Notes under the pieces: model-generated
Databases searched by the model: none
What the model was told of the DNA's origin: nothing
The model's input: only the letters and a program-made list of their open reading frames with translations
Assembly: GCF_046054165.1 (NCBI RefSeq)
Contig: NZ_JBFNXK010000005.1
Span: 211,000 to 274,999 of the forward strand
Direction: 5' to 3'
DNA length: 64,000 bases
Source: Celerinatantimonas sp046054165
GTDB lineage: Bacteria > Pseudomonadota > Gammaproteobacteria > Enterobacterales > Celerinatantimonadaceae
Translations under genes and position numbers: made by a program
Part shown: positions 27,824-36,506 of the stretch, in pieces
Numbering within the stretch: the first letter of the stretch is position 1
Layout: every line of letters begins with the position of its first letter

Positions 27824-29398
27824 TCAGAGTTCTCTGAACGGCTGGATAAGATTAAATCGGATCCAAGCGCCAACCGGAAGTTGCCCGGCCCGATCCAAAT
27901 GATACGATGCCACAGATGCAATCACCGGATAGCCACCGGTTAATGGATGATCACGCGTAAAAAGAACCGGCTGGCCATTGGCTGGAACCTGAATGGCTCC
28001 CATTGTTGTTCCTTCACTGGGAAGTTCATTGTTATTCTTTCGACTCAAAGCCTGTTGCCCTTGGAGCCTCAGCCCAATCCGGTTGGATTGGGGAGTAACC
28101 TGCCACACTTGATCGATCAGATCATCGAGGGATTTCGAGTGAAACCAGTCACTATGGGGCCCCATTGTAATATCCAGAACAATTTCTTCCCCCGCTTTGG
28201 AAAACGACTGAAGAGCCATCTGATCAAGCATCACGGCTCGTCGTACCGATCTATTGGCAAGTTCGAGACAATCTCCCGCTTGAAGCGGCAACGGTCCAAC
28301 CTGAGCTAACGAATCATAAGAAGAGCTATTCAATATCGGCGTGCATTTAAAACCGCCGCGAACCGCCAGATATCCCCGAGCACCGCGGTCAGTCATAGCG
28401 ATCTGACATCGATCGCCGGGATAAAGCGCTATCGGCTGATAATGGCTCACAATGGTCGTCTGCCCTTGTTCCGATAAAACCGTCACGTTGCCCATAGCCC
28501 CCGTGAAGGACACCACTATCGACTCATAAACGTTGAATGCCAATCCACCTTGAGTTATTTCAAGGCATGCCCAATCGTCATCATTTCCTACGATCTGATT
28601 CGCCTGACGGTAAGCTCCTTGGTCCATAGCTCCCGATTCAGAGATCCCCATCGCAGCCATACCGAATCGACCTTGATCTTGAAAAGTCGTCAATAGCCCC
28701 GGAGTTATTATTTCCAGAGCTGCTGCATGCTGTGATTCTTTAAGGCGCGCCGGTGGAGCGGATGTCAGAAAGACTTTAGGTGCCAATTGATCAACGGCTT
28801 CAAACTGGACTTGATCCCCCGGCTGAAACAGTGCGGGCGGTTGACGCTGGAGATCCCATAACACAGCCGAAGTCGAGCCAATCAGCTGCCATCCTCCCGG
28901 ACTATCTTTAGGATAAATGCCACTAAATTCCCCCGCTAATGCCACTGAACCGGCTGGGATACGGGTTCTTGGAGAGCTACGTCTTGACACATTAAATGGC
29001 TTATCCAGACAAGACAAATAAGCAAATCCCGGCGCAAATCCCGTAAATGCAACCTGATATCGATGTTCCGTGTGCCGTTGGATCACTTCATCCGTTGTTA
29101 TCTCAAGCCACGCGGCAACGTCGTCTAGATCCTCGCCATCATAGACCACTGGAATCACAATGAGCTGACCTGCTGCAGGTAACACCGGTAAATGTTCTCG
29201 TTGCCGAATCAAGTGGACTAATTGCGCCTGATCTAAACGGTGCCGATCAAAATAGATCAGTAGCGTTCGAGCCGCCGGTATAATATCCAGGATCTCGGCA
29301 ATCGGAGCAGTCATTAAAGACTGGTGTAGCGCCATCACGGCTTCAAGACTTTCTACTTCCACGAGTATGGCATTTTGATTGACGGGTAGAAATCGCAA
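27824..29398 (-). CDS. pxpBC: 5-oxoprolinase subunits B and C fused (PxpB-PxpC, AHS1-AHS2)
   Basis: A 524-residue fusion. Residues ~1-205 are PxpB/AHS1 (QVAFTGFAPGFAYLSCLD, SSPRTRIPAGSVALAG, SPGGWQLIG), and ~225-524 are PxpC/AHS2 (LEIITPGLLTTFQDQGRFG, GISESGAMDQGAYRQAN, MGAIQVPANGQPV). With PxpA they cleave 5-oxoproline to glutamate using ATP. In urea carboxylase the same two domains form the carboxyltransferase. Translation most likely starts at TTG 29398, because AAGGAG lies six bases upstream and the chain then begins MRFLPVNQ like other PxpB proteins. A further upstream TTG at 29443 has no ribosome site. Confidence 0.92.
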   Translation of the reverse strand: MRFLPVNQNAILVEVESLEAVMALHQSLMTAPIAEILDIIPAARTLLIYFDRHRLDQAQLVHLIRQREHLPVLPAAGQLIVIPVVYDGEDLDDVAAWLEITTDEVIQRHTEHRYQVAFTGFAPGFAYLSCLDKPFNVSRRSSPRTRIPAGSVALAGEFSGIYPKDSPGGWQLIGSTSAVLWDLQRQPPALFQPGDQVQFEAVDQLAPKVFLTSAPPARLKESQHAAALEIITPGLLTTFQDQGRFGMAAMGISESGAMDQGAYRQANQIVGNDDDWACLEITQGGLAFNVYESIVVSFTGAMGNVTVLSEQGQTTIVSHYQPIALYPGDRCQIAMTDRGARGYLAVRGGFKCTPILNSSSYDSLAQVGPLPLQAGDCLELANRSVRRAVMLDQMALQSFSKAGEEIVLDITMGPHSDWFHSKSLDDLIDQVWQVTPQSNRIGLRLQGQQALSRKNNNELPSEGTTMGAIQVPANGQPVLFTRDHPLTGGYPVIASVASYHLDRAGQLPVGAWIRFNLIQPFREL

Positions 29399-29444
29399 CT
29401 GTTTCTCCTTAATGGATCCACAAGGGAGCCATCTGCTGCTCAAA

Positions 29445-30206
29445 TCAAGCGGTTAAAGGACGAATGGATATCCCTTCGTTTGCTAATGAGTGACGGAGTA
29501 TTTGGGCCATGGCTACGGCATCCGGGCTATCCCCATGGATGCAAATGGATTGCCCTTGGATCGGGGTCTTTTGTCCATCAATACTTATGATGTATCCCTC
29601 TTTAATCCACTGCACCATCCTTCTGGCGACTTGCTCTGGATCGTGTATCACTGCACCTTCTTGATGACGTGAGACTAAGCTTCCATCAGCCTGATACGCT
29701 CGATCCGCAAACACTTCAGCCCAAACAGTCAATCCAGCTTTCTCGGCCCAACCCATTAATGGTGAACCGGCTAAAGCCATTAAAGGTAAGCGCTGTTTTG
29801 AATCGCATAAAGCATCGATGACAGCTTTCGCTTGAACCGGATCGTTGGCAATTGTGTTATAGAGTGCTCCATGCGGTTTCACATAACGGATCTGTGCCCC
29901 TGCGGCGCTTGCGAGTCCTTGCAGAGCTCCAATCTGATAGAGAACATCAGCATAGAGTTCATCATAAGTCACATCCATCGAGCGCCGACCAAACCCCACT
30001 AGATCTCGGTAACCGACATGCGCACCGACATGGACTTGATGAGCCACCGCCTGCTTTAAAGTCGAAAGGATCCCTTTGGGGTCTCCAGCATGAAAACCGC
30101 AGGCAATATTGGCACTGCTAACTAATGGCAATATCAATTCATCATGCCCCATTCGCCATGCCCCAAAGCTCTCGCCCAGATCGCTATTTAAATCAATTGA
30201 TAACAT
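29445..30206 (-). CDS. pxpA: 5-oxoprolinase subunit A (LamB/YcsF)
   Basis: A 253-residue LamB/YcsF protein, the first gene of the pxp operon. It shows the family opening IDLNSDLGESFGAW, ANIACGFHAGDP, VGAHVGYRDLVGFGRR, VKPHGALYN and EVFADRAYQADGSLVSR. PxpA works with PxpB and PxpC in ATP-dependent opening of 5-oxoproline. The start at 30206 follows TTGAGGCG at a good distance. It is divergent from a GntR gene across a 369-bp gap, which suggests control by that regulator. Confidence 0.96.
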   Translation of the reverse strand: MLSIDLNSDLGESFGAWRMGHDELILPLVSSANIACGFHAGDPKGILSTLKQAVAHQVHVGAHVGYRDLVGFGRRSMDVTYDELYADVLYQIGALQGLASAAGAQIRYVKPHGALYNTIANDPVQAKAVIDALCDSKQRLPLMALAGSPLMGWAEKAGLTVWAEVFADRAYQADGSLVSRHQEGAVIHDPEQVARRMVQWIKEGYIISIDGQKTPIQGQSICIHGDSPDAVAMAQILRHSLANEGISIRPLTA

Positions 30207-30393
30207 TGACTACGCCTCAATAAATCATCTAAGAATAGACCGCATGAAATAAAGTCACCATTCGGTGATCATGATGGCCGCTGAGACTTCTCTAAAATGA
30301 TAGTGGCAGCCCGATGAGCTCTCCAGTCCAACATCAAGCGAGCCTCCCAAATACCTTGTTTAGAATATTATATTGTTCTACATTAATATCAAT

Positions 30394-30406
30394 ATTGTTG
30401 AACAAT
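30394..30406. promoter_or_regulatory. Candidate GntR operator in the pxpA/gntR gap
   Basis: ATTGTTGAACAAT is an odd-length palindrome with perfect six-base arms. A partial copy of one arm, ATTGTTC, lies at about 30372. The 369-bp gap (30207-30575) has no credible coding frame. FadR-type regulators often bind short palindromes next to their own gene; the assignment here is inference. Confidence 0.35.
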
Positions 30407-30575
30407 TTAATCAGCGTGATGACAGCTTCATCCAAATACGTGCTCCTAATACCCGGTCACAGAGGCCATTGCCAACGTCGACATGCAGCAACCCCACTGA
30501 GGCGATCACGACCAACTTGTTGAGTTTCATCGAATATGCTTAGATACATCAGATCCAATAAAAGACTATAGAAAC

Positions 30576-31229
30576 ATGCTTGAGAAACCCCAATTAAGCC
30601 GTAGCCAAATTGTCGCTAATGCTATTCGAGATAAAATCATTGACGGTGATTTAAAACCTCAAACTCGGTTATCAGAGGCCAAGTTATGTGAACAATTCGG
30701 CGTGTCTCGCAATACGTTGCGGGAGGGATTTAGGTTATTAACACAGGAGGGAATTTTAGACTATATTCCGAACCGGGGGGTATGGGTCGCTCTTCCTGAT
30801 GCCCACAGTATTATGGATATTTATCGACTCCGGAAACTCATTGAAACCGAAGCGATTCGTGAAGCGTACCCTCATCATCCGGCATTACAGGACGCCCAAC
30901 GAGCGATTGAATCCGCACACCAAAATCAGCTGGAACAAAACTGGCAGCAAGTTGGAACTGCCAACATTCAATTTCACACCGCGATTGTGCATCTGGCAGA
31001 CAGCCCACGCTTTGACCAAATACACCATAATATCTGTATTGAATTACGGCTTGCTTTTAGCCACTTATCAAATCAGAAAATGCTACACCAACCTTACATT
31101 GATCAAAACGAACGTATTTTACACCATATAAAACAAGGAAAATTTCAGCAGGCGATTGTACTTTTAGATCATTATTTAGATATGTCTCTGCGAACTATTT
31201 TAGGAGAGTTAGCCCGGTTATCCCAATAA
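30576..31229 (+). CDS. GntR-family (FadR subfamily) transcriptional regulator
   Basis: A 217-residue regulator. An N-terminal winged helix covers ~residues 5-70 with TRLSEAKLCEQFGVSRNTLREGFRLL and IPNRGVWVA. An all-helical FCD ligand domain follows, with IYRLRKLIETEAIREA, FHTAIVHLADSPR and HIKQGKFQQAIVLLDHYLDM; these carry Asp/His-type metal or acid-binding positions. Members sense small carboxylic acids. Its position divergent from pxpA suggests it controls the 5-oxoproline operon, with 5-oxoproline or a related acid as a possible ligand. Confidence 0.93.
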   Translation: MLEKPQLSRSQIVANAIRDKIIDGDLKPQTRLSEAKLCEQFGVSRNTLREGFRLLTQEGILDYIPNRGVWVALPDAHSIMDIYRLRKLIETEAIREAYPHHPALQDAQRAIESAHQNQLEQNWQQVGTANIQFHTAIVHLADSPRFDQIHHNICIELRLAFSHLSNQKMLHQPYIDQNERILHHIKQGKFQQAIVLLDHYLDMSLRTILGELARLSQ

Positions 31230-31316
31230 ACTCCCCCGGGCAAATATTGTTCATCCAAATCCAACTTAGCAGGATCGAGCATAATCGACATAGGAACAGG
31301 CATATCGAAATTTCCC

Positions 31317-31353
31317 TTTATTATCGATAATAAATAGACTACTTATTGGTAGT
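31317..31353. promoter_or_regulatory. Two palindromes before the alcohol dehydrogenase gene
   Basis: TTTATTATCGATAATAAA (31317-31334) is a perfect 18-bp palindrome. It is followed by the inverted repeat ACTAC and GTAGT (31338-31353). They lie 30-66 bp before the start codon and look like an operator. The regulator is unknown. Confidence 0.45.
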
Positions 31354-31382
31354 GATCTTAAAACCCACTGGATAGATAATAT

Positions 31383-32432
31383 ATGAAAACTCTAGGATAT
31401 GCGGCTCATTCAGCCGACTCAGAATTAGTTCCTTATCATTTTGAACGCCGAGAGCTACGCCCTAATGATGTAGCCATAGAAATCTTATACTGTGGTGTTT
31501 GCCACTCAGATTTACACACCGTCAATGGTGACTGGGGGCCGCAAGCTTATCCACTGATCCCTGGCCATGAAATCGTCGGTAAGGTCCTTTCTGTTGGTCC
31601 TGAAGTGACCAAGTACAAAGTAGGCGATCAGGTTGCTGTCGGCTGTATGGTTGATAGTTGCCAAGAATGCGATCAATGTGAAAAAGGCGAAGAGCAGTTT
31701 TGCCGTCATGGTATGACACCAACTTATGGTGCACCGGATCGTGTGACAGGCGCCATTACTCAAGGTGGATACTCTAAGCATATCGTTGTCCGTGAAGAAT
31801 TCGTACTCAGTATCCCTGAAAATATGGATATCTCACGTACCGCTCCTATTTTATGTGCCGGTATTACAACCTTCTCACCTCTTCGGACTTGGAATGTAGG
31901 CCCGGGTTCTCGGGTGGGCGTCATTGGTCTGGGTGGTCTGGGCCATATGGCCGTTAAACTGGCCGTAGCAATGGGCGCAGAAGTCACCGTCATCAGCCGC
32001 TCCAAAAATAAAGAAGCTCAGGCTAAAGAGATGGGTGCCAAAGGTATTCTGGCCTCTACTGATACAGATGCTATGCAGGCCGCTGCTTTTTCATTCGATC
32101 TAATCATCGATACAGCCCCTGTCAAACATAATCTGGACTTGTATACACCGCTACTAGAAGTCGACGGTTCATTGGTTATCGTTGGCCAAGTTGGTCCCAT
32201 GGAAGAACAAATGACGATTCCATTAGTGATGGGACGCCGCCGCGTGGCAGGTTCATTAATTGGTGGTATTGCTGAAACACAGGAAGTACTCGAATTCTGT
32301 GCTGAGCACGATATCTACCCTGAATGTGAAATGATCCGTATCGATCAAATCAACGATGCATTTGAACGTCTCAGCACAGGCGATCTTGCTCACCGCTTCG
32401 TGATCGATATGTCTTCTTTAAGTGCTGAATAA
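31383..32432 (+). CDS. Zinc-dependent NAD(P)-dependent alcohol dehydrogenase (YahK-like)
   Basis: A 349-residue medium-chain dehydrogenase of the cinnamyl-alcohol/YahK group, an NADPH-dependent aldehyde reductase in E. coli. Catalytic zinc residues are in LYCGVCHSDLH and IPGHEIVG. The structural zinc comes from the four Cys in CQECDQCEKGEEQFC, and the cofactor site from GVIGLGGLGHMAVKLA. No Shine-Dalgarno sequence is apparent before the ATG. Codon use looks strongly biased, which hints at high expression. The substrate cannot be fixed from sequence. Confidence 0.92.
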   Translation: MKTLGYAAHSADSELVPYHFERRELRPNDVAIEILYCGVCHSDLHTVNGDWGPQAYPLIPGHEIVGKVLSVGPEVTKYKVGDQVAVGCMVDSCQECDQCEKGEEQFCRHGMTPTYGAPDRVTGAITQGGYSKHIVVREEFVLSIPENMDISRTAPILCAGITTFSPLRTWNVGPGSRVGVIGLGGLGHMAVKLAVAMGAEVTVISRSKNKEAQAKEMGAKGILASTDTDAMQAAAFSFDLIIDTAPVKHNLDLYTPLLEVDGSLVIVGQVGPMEEQMTIPLVMGRRRVAGSLIGGIAETQEVLEFCAEHDIYPECEMIRIDQINDAFERLSTGDLAHRFVIDMSSLSAE

Positions 32433-32448
32433 AAATACTTTATAAAGG

Positions 32449-32484
32449 AAAGAATGGCAGTTGTATAAACAACTGCCATTCTTT
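32449..32484 (+). terminator. Terminator of the alcohol dehydrogenase gene
   Basis: A 16-bp stem (AAAGAATGGCAGTTGT and its complement) with an ATAA loop. The second arm ends in TTCTTT. It starts 17 nt after the stop. Confidence 0.88.
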
Positions 32485-32608
32485 AATAATCAAACCTCTG
32501 CTTATCCGTTCCGTTTCATTAATACTTTAATTAACTATAAATAATGTAATACATTTTCATAAATATATATTAGAAACGTCCCCATATATAACTAGAAGAA
32601 ACCAATAA

Positions 32609-33127
32609 CTAAGCAGCAGACATTTGTAATAATACTAAACGTTGGTTCTGAGTAGATTTACGGTGTAAAGATTTAATCATATGTGAATATATAATTTCAT
32701 CTTGTAACGGTATTTTAGATATACTCTCAGATATAAAGCTATACCCTAAATGCCGATAAAAAGGCACTGCATTCAAAGTAACTCGTAATTCAATTTCAAT
32801 TTTCCCTTGGCTTATAAGTAAATTTTCCTGATGCTGTAATAACATTTTCCCAATACCAGATCCCATATATCGCGGCTCAATATAGATCCCATTAAGATAT
32901 TCTGATTGACTGTTATAGCAACTGATTCCAACAGGTTCTTGATCCTCTACTGCAATATAGACATACTGTTCAACCAGATGCTCGAACATGATCGGTCTTA
33001 CCGGCTGGGTCCATTGTCGAATTATTTTTGGGGAATAAGTACCAAGACAATGGCCTAGGATAGCACGATGATAAATACCCTGAACTAGTTGTGAGTCTGC
33101 TTGTGTCGCCTTTCGGATCGAAATCAT
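32609..33127 (-). CDS. GNAT-family N-acetyltransferase
   Basis: A 172-residue acetyltransferase. The GNAT core is visible: IRKATQADSQLVQGIYHRA at the N-terminus, the acetyl-CoA loop YIEPRYMGSGIGKMLLQHQE (Q/RxxGxG/A type), and ELRVTLNAVPFYRHLGYSF. The substrate is unknown. The ATG at 33127 is nine bases after GGG and is preferred to an upstream TTG at 33133. A MITE-like inverted repeat lies just upstream. Confidence 0.85.
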   Translation of the reverse strand: MISIRKATQADSQLVQGIYHRAILGHCLGTYSPKIIRQWTQPVRPIMFEHLVEQYVYIAVEDQEPVGISCYNSQSEYLNGIYIEPRYMGSGIGKMLLQHQENLLISQGKIEIELRVTLNAVPFYRHLGYSFISESISKIPLQDEIIYSHMIKSLHRKSTQNQRLVLLQMSAA

Positions 33128-33180
33128 GATCAATTTCCCTTTATCATTTAAATAAAAATGAATTACGAGATATTGCTTTA

Positions 33181-33395
33181 TATTAGAGGCTGTTGATCTT
33201 TGCTGACGTATTTTTAACCTGACTATTCATGATCACTTATCAGTCCTCCAATAAGATCAATCCAAAAAATCTACACGTTTTATAATGATAAGATTCTTGT
33301 GTATCATTTATTTATTTGAATAGAACCTGCATTTAAATACTCCATCATTTTTAACCCGGAAAATATCAGCCACCAAAGATCAACAACCTGTAATA
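33181..33395. repeat. MITE-like element with 24-bp terminal inverted repeats
   Basis: The left end TATTAGAGGCTGTTGATC and onwards to 33206 matches the inverse of the right end (33370-33395), TATTACAGGTTGTTGATC, with few mismatches; TGTTGATCTTTG is exact in both arms. The total is 215 bp, with no coding frame inside. Short size, terminal repeats and an intergenic site between the GNAT gene and asmA suggest a miniature inverted-repeat element, although no clear target duplication can be seen. The 459-bp gap otherwise shows only the asmA terminator. Confidence 0.55.
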
Positions 33396-33555
33396 CTAAA
33401 AAGACAATAAATGTAACTGAAGAGCAATACGGCTATCAGAAACGGCCTGTAACTAGATTGCGTTCCCGATACCTGTTCCAAAGTAAAATAAATTGACTTT
33501 TTACACAATAATGCAAAAGGGTTAATAATCTTAGCTTCAAGACTGAAAGATAAAG

Positions 33556-33583
33556 AGAAAAGAAGAGGGCCAGAATCTGGCCC
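33556..33583 (-). terminator. Terminator of asmA
   Basis: On the minus strand GGGCCA and TGGCCC surround GATTC and are followed by the T-rich run TCTTCTTTTCTC. It begins 10 nt after the asmA stop. Confidence 0.75.
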
Positions 33584-33592
33584 ATAGTGTGG

Positions 33593-35155
33593 TTATTGCA
33601 AAGTTATCTGAGGCAACTCACAATTAGCCTGAAATGAGAAAATTCGATTTGGTTTGCCCTGAGAATGAAGAACCAATTGAGGAACTTGATCATAATTCCA
33701 GCTCCCCTGCCCCAAATACTGAGTTCCACCCGGTAACTGAACGGAAAAACTATCCGCACTGACTGATTGGGGATCTAATTGCAATCGGGCTGCTAATTGT
33801 TCCAGATTATTCCCCGCCATAGAGGGGTCATTCCATAAAAGATGACTCAAATTAATCTGAATACGACCTTTCAACCCACTGAATGATTCCACTGGCGTCT
33901 GAACTGAAAACTGCGAACTAAGCCGCAATGTTCCTGAAAAGGGTGCCGGTTTCTGGCATAAGTCTCGAAATAAAAGCTGACTATTAACACCGGCTAAATC
34001 AAGATTTAAATCAAATTTCGGATGAACCTGATCCAACTGCAAACTAGTATTAGCCGTCAGATTTCCATCATAAAAATCAGCGGTCACCTGTTGCACCGAT
34101 AATAATCCTTTCTCCAAGGTTACCGAGCCTAAAAAGTTTCCCAACACCAAAGGCCCCAAATGCAAAGCATCGGCTTTAACTTGACCGTTAGCCTCGATCT
34201 TACTAAATAGTTTGTCCTGATAACTGGCAAGTTCATTCAATAGAAACTGAGCAGCAGGTAACTGCAACTGACCGGCAGATAAATTAAAATCAATTGAAAC
34301 AGGCTGTTTGGTCATATCAACATTAACTTCACCACTCACGGGGGACTGCCCATTAATAGCTAATGATAGTGGCCGAACATTTAAAGTTAAGGTACGTGTA
34401 TTTAACGTTCCCCCTCCACTAATAGTCGCTTGTTGAATTTCCTTAGCTAATTCTCCCGAAAACTCAAAATGCTGCTGATAATCGGTAAGAACCCAAAGAG
34501 TCCAATCTTGATCAATGCGCAAATCACCTTTTGCATTACTAGTAAATTGCTTATGCCCATTATCATAAGCATAATCCAATTCAAAATGATGCGATTGAGT
34601 GGTAGAAATACCATCAATTTCTGCATTCAAGGGGTATATTTTAACAGCTCGACCTTTCATCTGGTCGTCAATATCAATCCGAGCATCACTGATTTTTACC
34701 CCCTGAGCACTGATTTTCCAATTTGAGTGGAATTGAATATCTTGCCCTGAAGCTCGTCGGACATCATCAAGTAATGACTGAAGATTATTCTGGCCATCTT
34801 TACGCCGCATCCAATGTAACTGCACCGATGATAATTTTATTTCCCCGAGCTCTAAGTGGTGATTAAATAATCCCCACGGCGATACGGCGACGGCCATTTG
34901 TCCAATCGATAATAAATTACCCTGACGGTAATCAGGATCATCTTTAAGTTTTAAAGAACGAGCTGACAACGATAATTCCGGCCAAAATTGCCATTGAACA
35001 TTACCATCAATCGTCAGGTCTCGACCGGTTTTAGCTTTTATTTCTGCTTCCAGCACCGGTTTTAAGTCCTTTGAACTCATAGTCAGAGTAAAACTTAGTA
35101 TTGCCGCGATGAATACGACAATTAAAATGATGATGATCCAAATTATTTTGCGCAT
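33593..35155 (-). CDS. asmA: AsmA-family protein
   Basis: A 520-residue AsmA-family protein, shorter than E. coli AsmA (617). One N-terminal membrane helix (IIWIIIILIVVFIAAILSFTL) is followed by a large beta-rich periplasmic part, including LEAEIKAKTGRDLTIDGNVQWQFWPELSLSARSLKL, typical of this family. AsmA-like proteins are bridge-type lipid carriers between the membranes or affect outer-membrane protein assembly. Its place upstream of dcd and udk homologues agrees with the asmA-dcd-udk order of E. coli. Confidence 0.93.
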   Translation of the reverse strand: MRKIIWIIIILIVVFIAAILSFTLTMSSKDLKPVLEAEIKAKTGRDLTIDGNVQWQFWPELSLSARSLKLKDDPDYRQGNLLSIGQMAVAVSPWGLFNHHLELGEIKLSSVQLHWMRRKDGQNNLQSLLDDVRRASGQDIQFHSNWKISAQGVKISDARIDIDDQMKGRAVKIYPLNAEIDGISTTQSHHFELDYAYDNGHKQFTSNAKGDLRIDQDWTLWVLTDYQQHFEFSGELAKEIQQATISGGGTLNTRTLTLNVRPLSLAINGQSPVSGEVNVDMTKQPVSIDFNLSAGQLQLPAAQFLLNELASYQDKLFSKIEANGQVKADALHLGPLVLGNFLGSVTLEKGLLSVQQVTADFYDGNLTANTSLQLDQVHPKFDLNLDLAGVNSQLLFRDLCQKPAPFSGTLRLSSQFSVQTPVESFSGLKGRIQINLSHLLWNDPSMAGNNLEQLAARLQLDPQSVSADSFSVQLPGGTQYLGQGSWNYDQVPQLVLHSQGKPNRIFSFQANCELPQITLQ

Positions 35156-35165
35156 AAGTTAAGCT

Positions 35166-35759
35166 TTATAATTCCCGTTTGTCTTCATCAATACGGCTCG
35201 CCACGGCACCCTGCTGATTTTTATATTTGGCATCCACTCGTTTATTGTAAGGTCGAGCTGAATGTCCGGACAGCGTTTCAAAATTAAGTGCGCCAATTGC
35301 CATTTTGGGACGCAATGCCAAAGGTAACTTACCCGAATTATAAAATTCCAGCACAATTTTGCCGGACCAGCCCGGATCAATCCGATGTGCAGTCACATGA
35401 ACCATTAATCCGAGTCGTGCCAAAGAGGAACGACCATCCAACCAACCGACTAAATTATCGGGTAATGTCACTGATTCATAAGTTGCCGCTAAAGCTAATT
35501 CCCCAGGATGAAGAAAGAATGCATCACCATCGCCAATATAAATTTCATCACTCATCACTTTATGCAGCTGTTCTGTAACTTCAGCTTTTGGCCCACTCAA
35601 ATCAATATATGGGGCCGTATGATCATTAAAGACTCGAAACTCATGACCCAAACGGATATCAACGGTAACTCCGCTAATCATCCCCGGCGTTGGAGCAGGC
35701 TCAATAACAATCAACCCCTCAGCCATATAACGCTCAATATCCACATCACATAAGCGCAT
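35166..35759 (-). CDS. dcd: dCTP deaminase
   Basis: A 197-residue trimeric dCTP deaminase (E. coli Dcd, 193), which makes dUTP for thymidylate synthesis. The motif LDGRSSLARLGL and the later DPGWSGKIVLEFYNSGKLPLAL are diagnostic and include the catalytic Glu. It starts at ATG 35759, sharing one base with the udk stop (TAATG), and ends ten bases before asmA, so udk-dcd-asmA is one transcription unit. Confidence 0.97.
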   Translation of the reverse strand: MRLCDVDIERYMAEGLIVIEPAPTPGMISGVTVDIRLGHEFRVFNDHTAPYIDLSGPKAEVTEQLHKVMSDEIYIGDGDAFFLHPGELALAATYESVTLPDNLVGWLDGRSSLARLGLMVHVTAHRIDPGWSGKIVLEFYNSGKLPLALRPKMAIGALNFETLSGHSARPYNKRVDAKYKNQQGAVASRIDEDKREL

Positions 35760-36415
35760 TAACGCATCTCCCCTGAATTAGCTAATAAGTGGCGAATCCT
35801 AGTTTTTATAATCTCGATCGCAATACGGTTCTTACCTCCCCGAGGGATGATAACGTCTGCATATTCTTTGGAGGGTTCAATAAACTGCTTAAACATCGGG
35901 CGAACCGTCAGATGATACTGAGCTAAAACAGATTCCAGTGAACGTCCTCGTTCTCGTACATCACGTTCCACCCGACGAGCTAAGCAAATATCCAAAGGGG
36001 TATCCATAAAAATACTCGCATCGATTTGCTCTCGAATGGCTTCATCCGTCAACAATAGAATACCTTCTAAAATAATCACTTTAGTTGGTTTTCGAATGAT
36101 GGTTTCCGGCAGCCGAGTATGTTCTTTATATGAATATTGAGGAAGGTTGATACACTGCCCAGCCTTCAATTGTTTGAGATGCTCCACCAACAATGCGTGA
36201 TCCATTGATTTAGGATGATCATAATTGGTTCTGACACGTTCAGCCATTGTCATATGTGACTGGTCTTTATAATAACTGTCTTCAGCAATCACGCTGATAC
36301 AATCGGCTCCAAGTTCATCACTAACTTCCTGATAAACGCTTTTCGCAAACAGGCTTTTACCTGACGCTGAGGCGCCGGCAATCCCGATCACCACACAATG
36401 AGAAGATTTCATCAT
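35759..36415 (-). CDS. udk: Uridine kinase
   Basis: A 218-residue uridine/cytidine kinase (E. coli Udk, 213). The P-loop is GIAGASASGKSLFAKS near residue 12, and VIAEDSYYKD, NYDHPKSMDHALL and VERDVRERGRSLESVLAQY follow as in the family. It salvages pyrimidine nucleosides, which matches the cdd gene elsewhere in the window. Two consecutive ATG codons (36415, 36412) are possible starts. Confidence 0.97.
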   Translation of the reverse strand: MMKSSHCVVIGIAGASASGKSLFAKSVYQEVSDELGADCISVIAEDSYYKDQSHMTMAERVRTNYDHPKSMDHALLVEHLKQLKAGQCINLPQYSYKEHTRLPETIIRKPTKVIILEGILLLTDEAIREQIDASIFMDTPLDICLARRVERDVRERGRSLESVLAQYHLTVRPMFKQFIEPSKEYADVIIPRGGKNRIAIEIIKTRIRHLLANSGEMR

Positions 36416-36455
36416 ATTATTTTTATATTGTTTGAGTTACATTTTATTGCATACA

Positions 36456-36490
36456 GCAAAGCCCCGCACGTATCTAAACGCACGGGGCCT
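36456..36490 (-). terminator. Terminator of apbC
   Basis: On the minus strand GCCCCG and CGGGGC form the core of a stem extended by wobble pairs, then TTTGCT. It lies 17 nt after the apbC stop. Confidence 0.7.
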
Positions 36491-36506
36491 TTACAAATCA
36501 ACCGAA

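Noticed and set aside
30314..30523. 69-codon frame in the pxpA/gntR gap
   Set aside because: No ribosome site, no family-like sequence, and it covers the probable operator.
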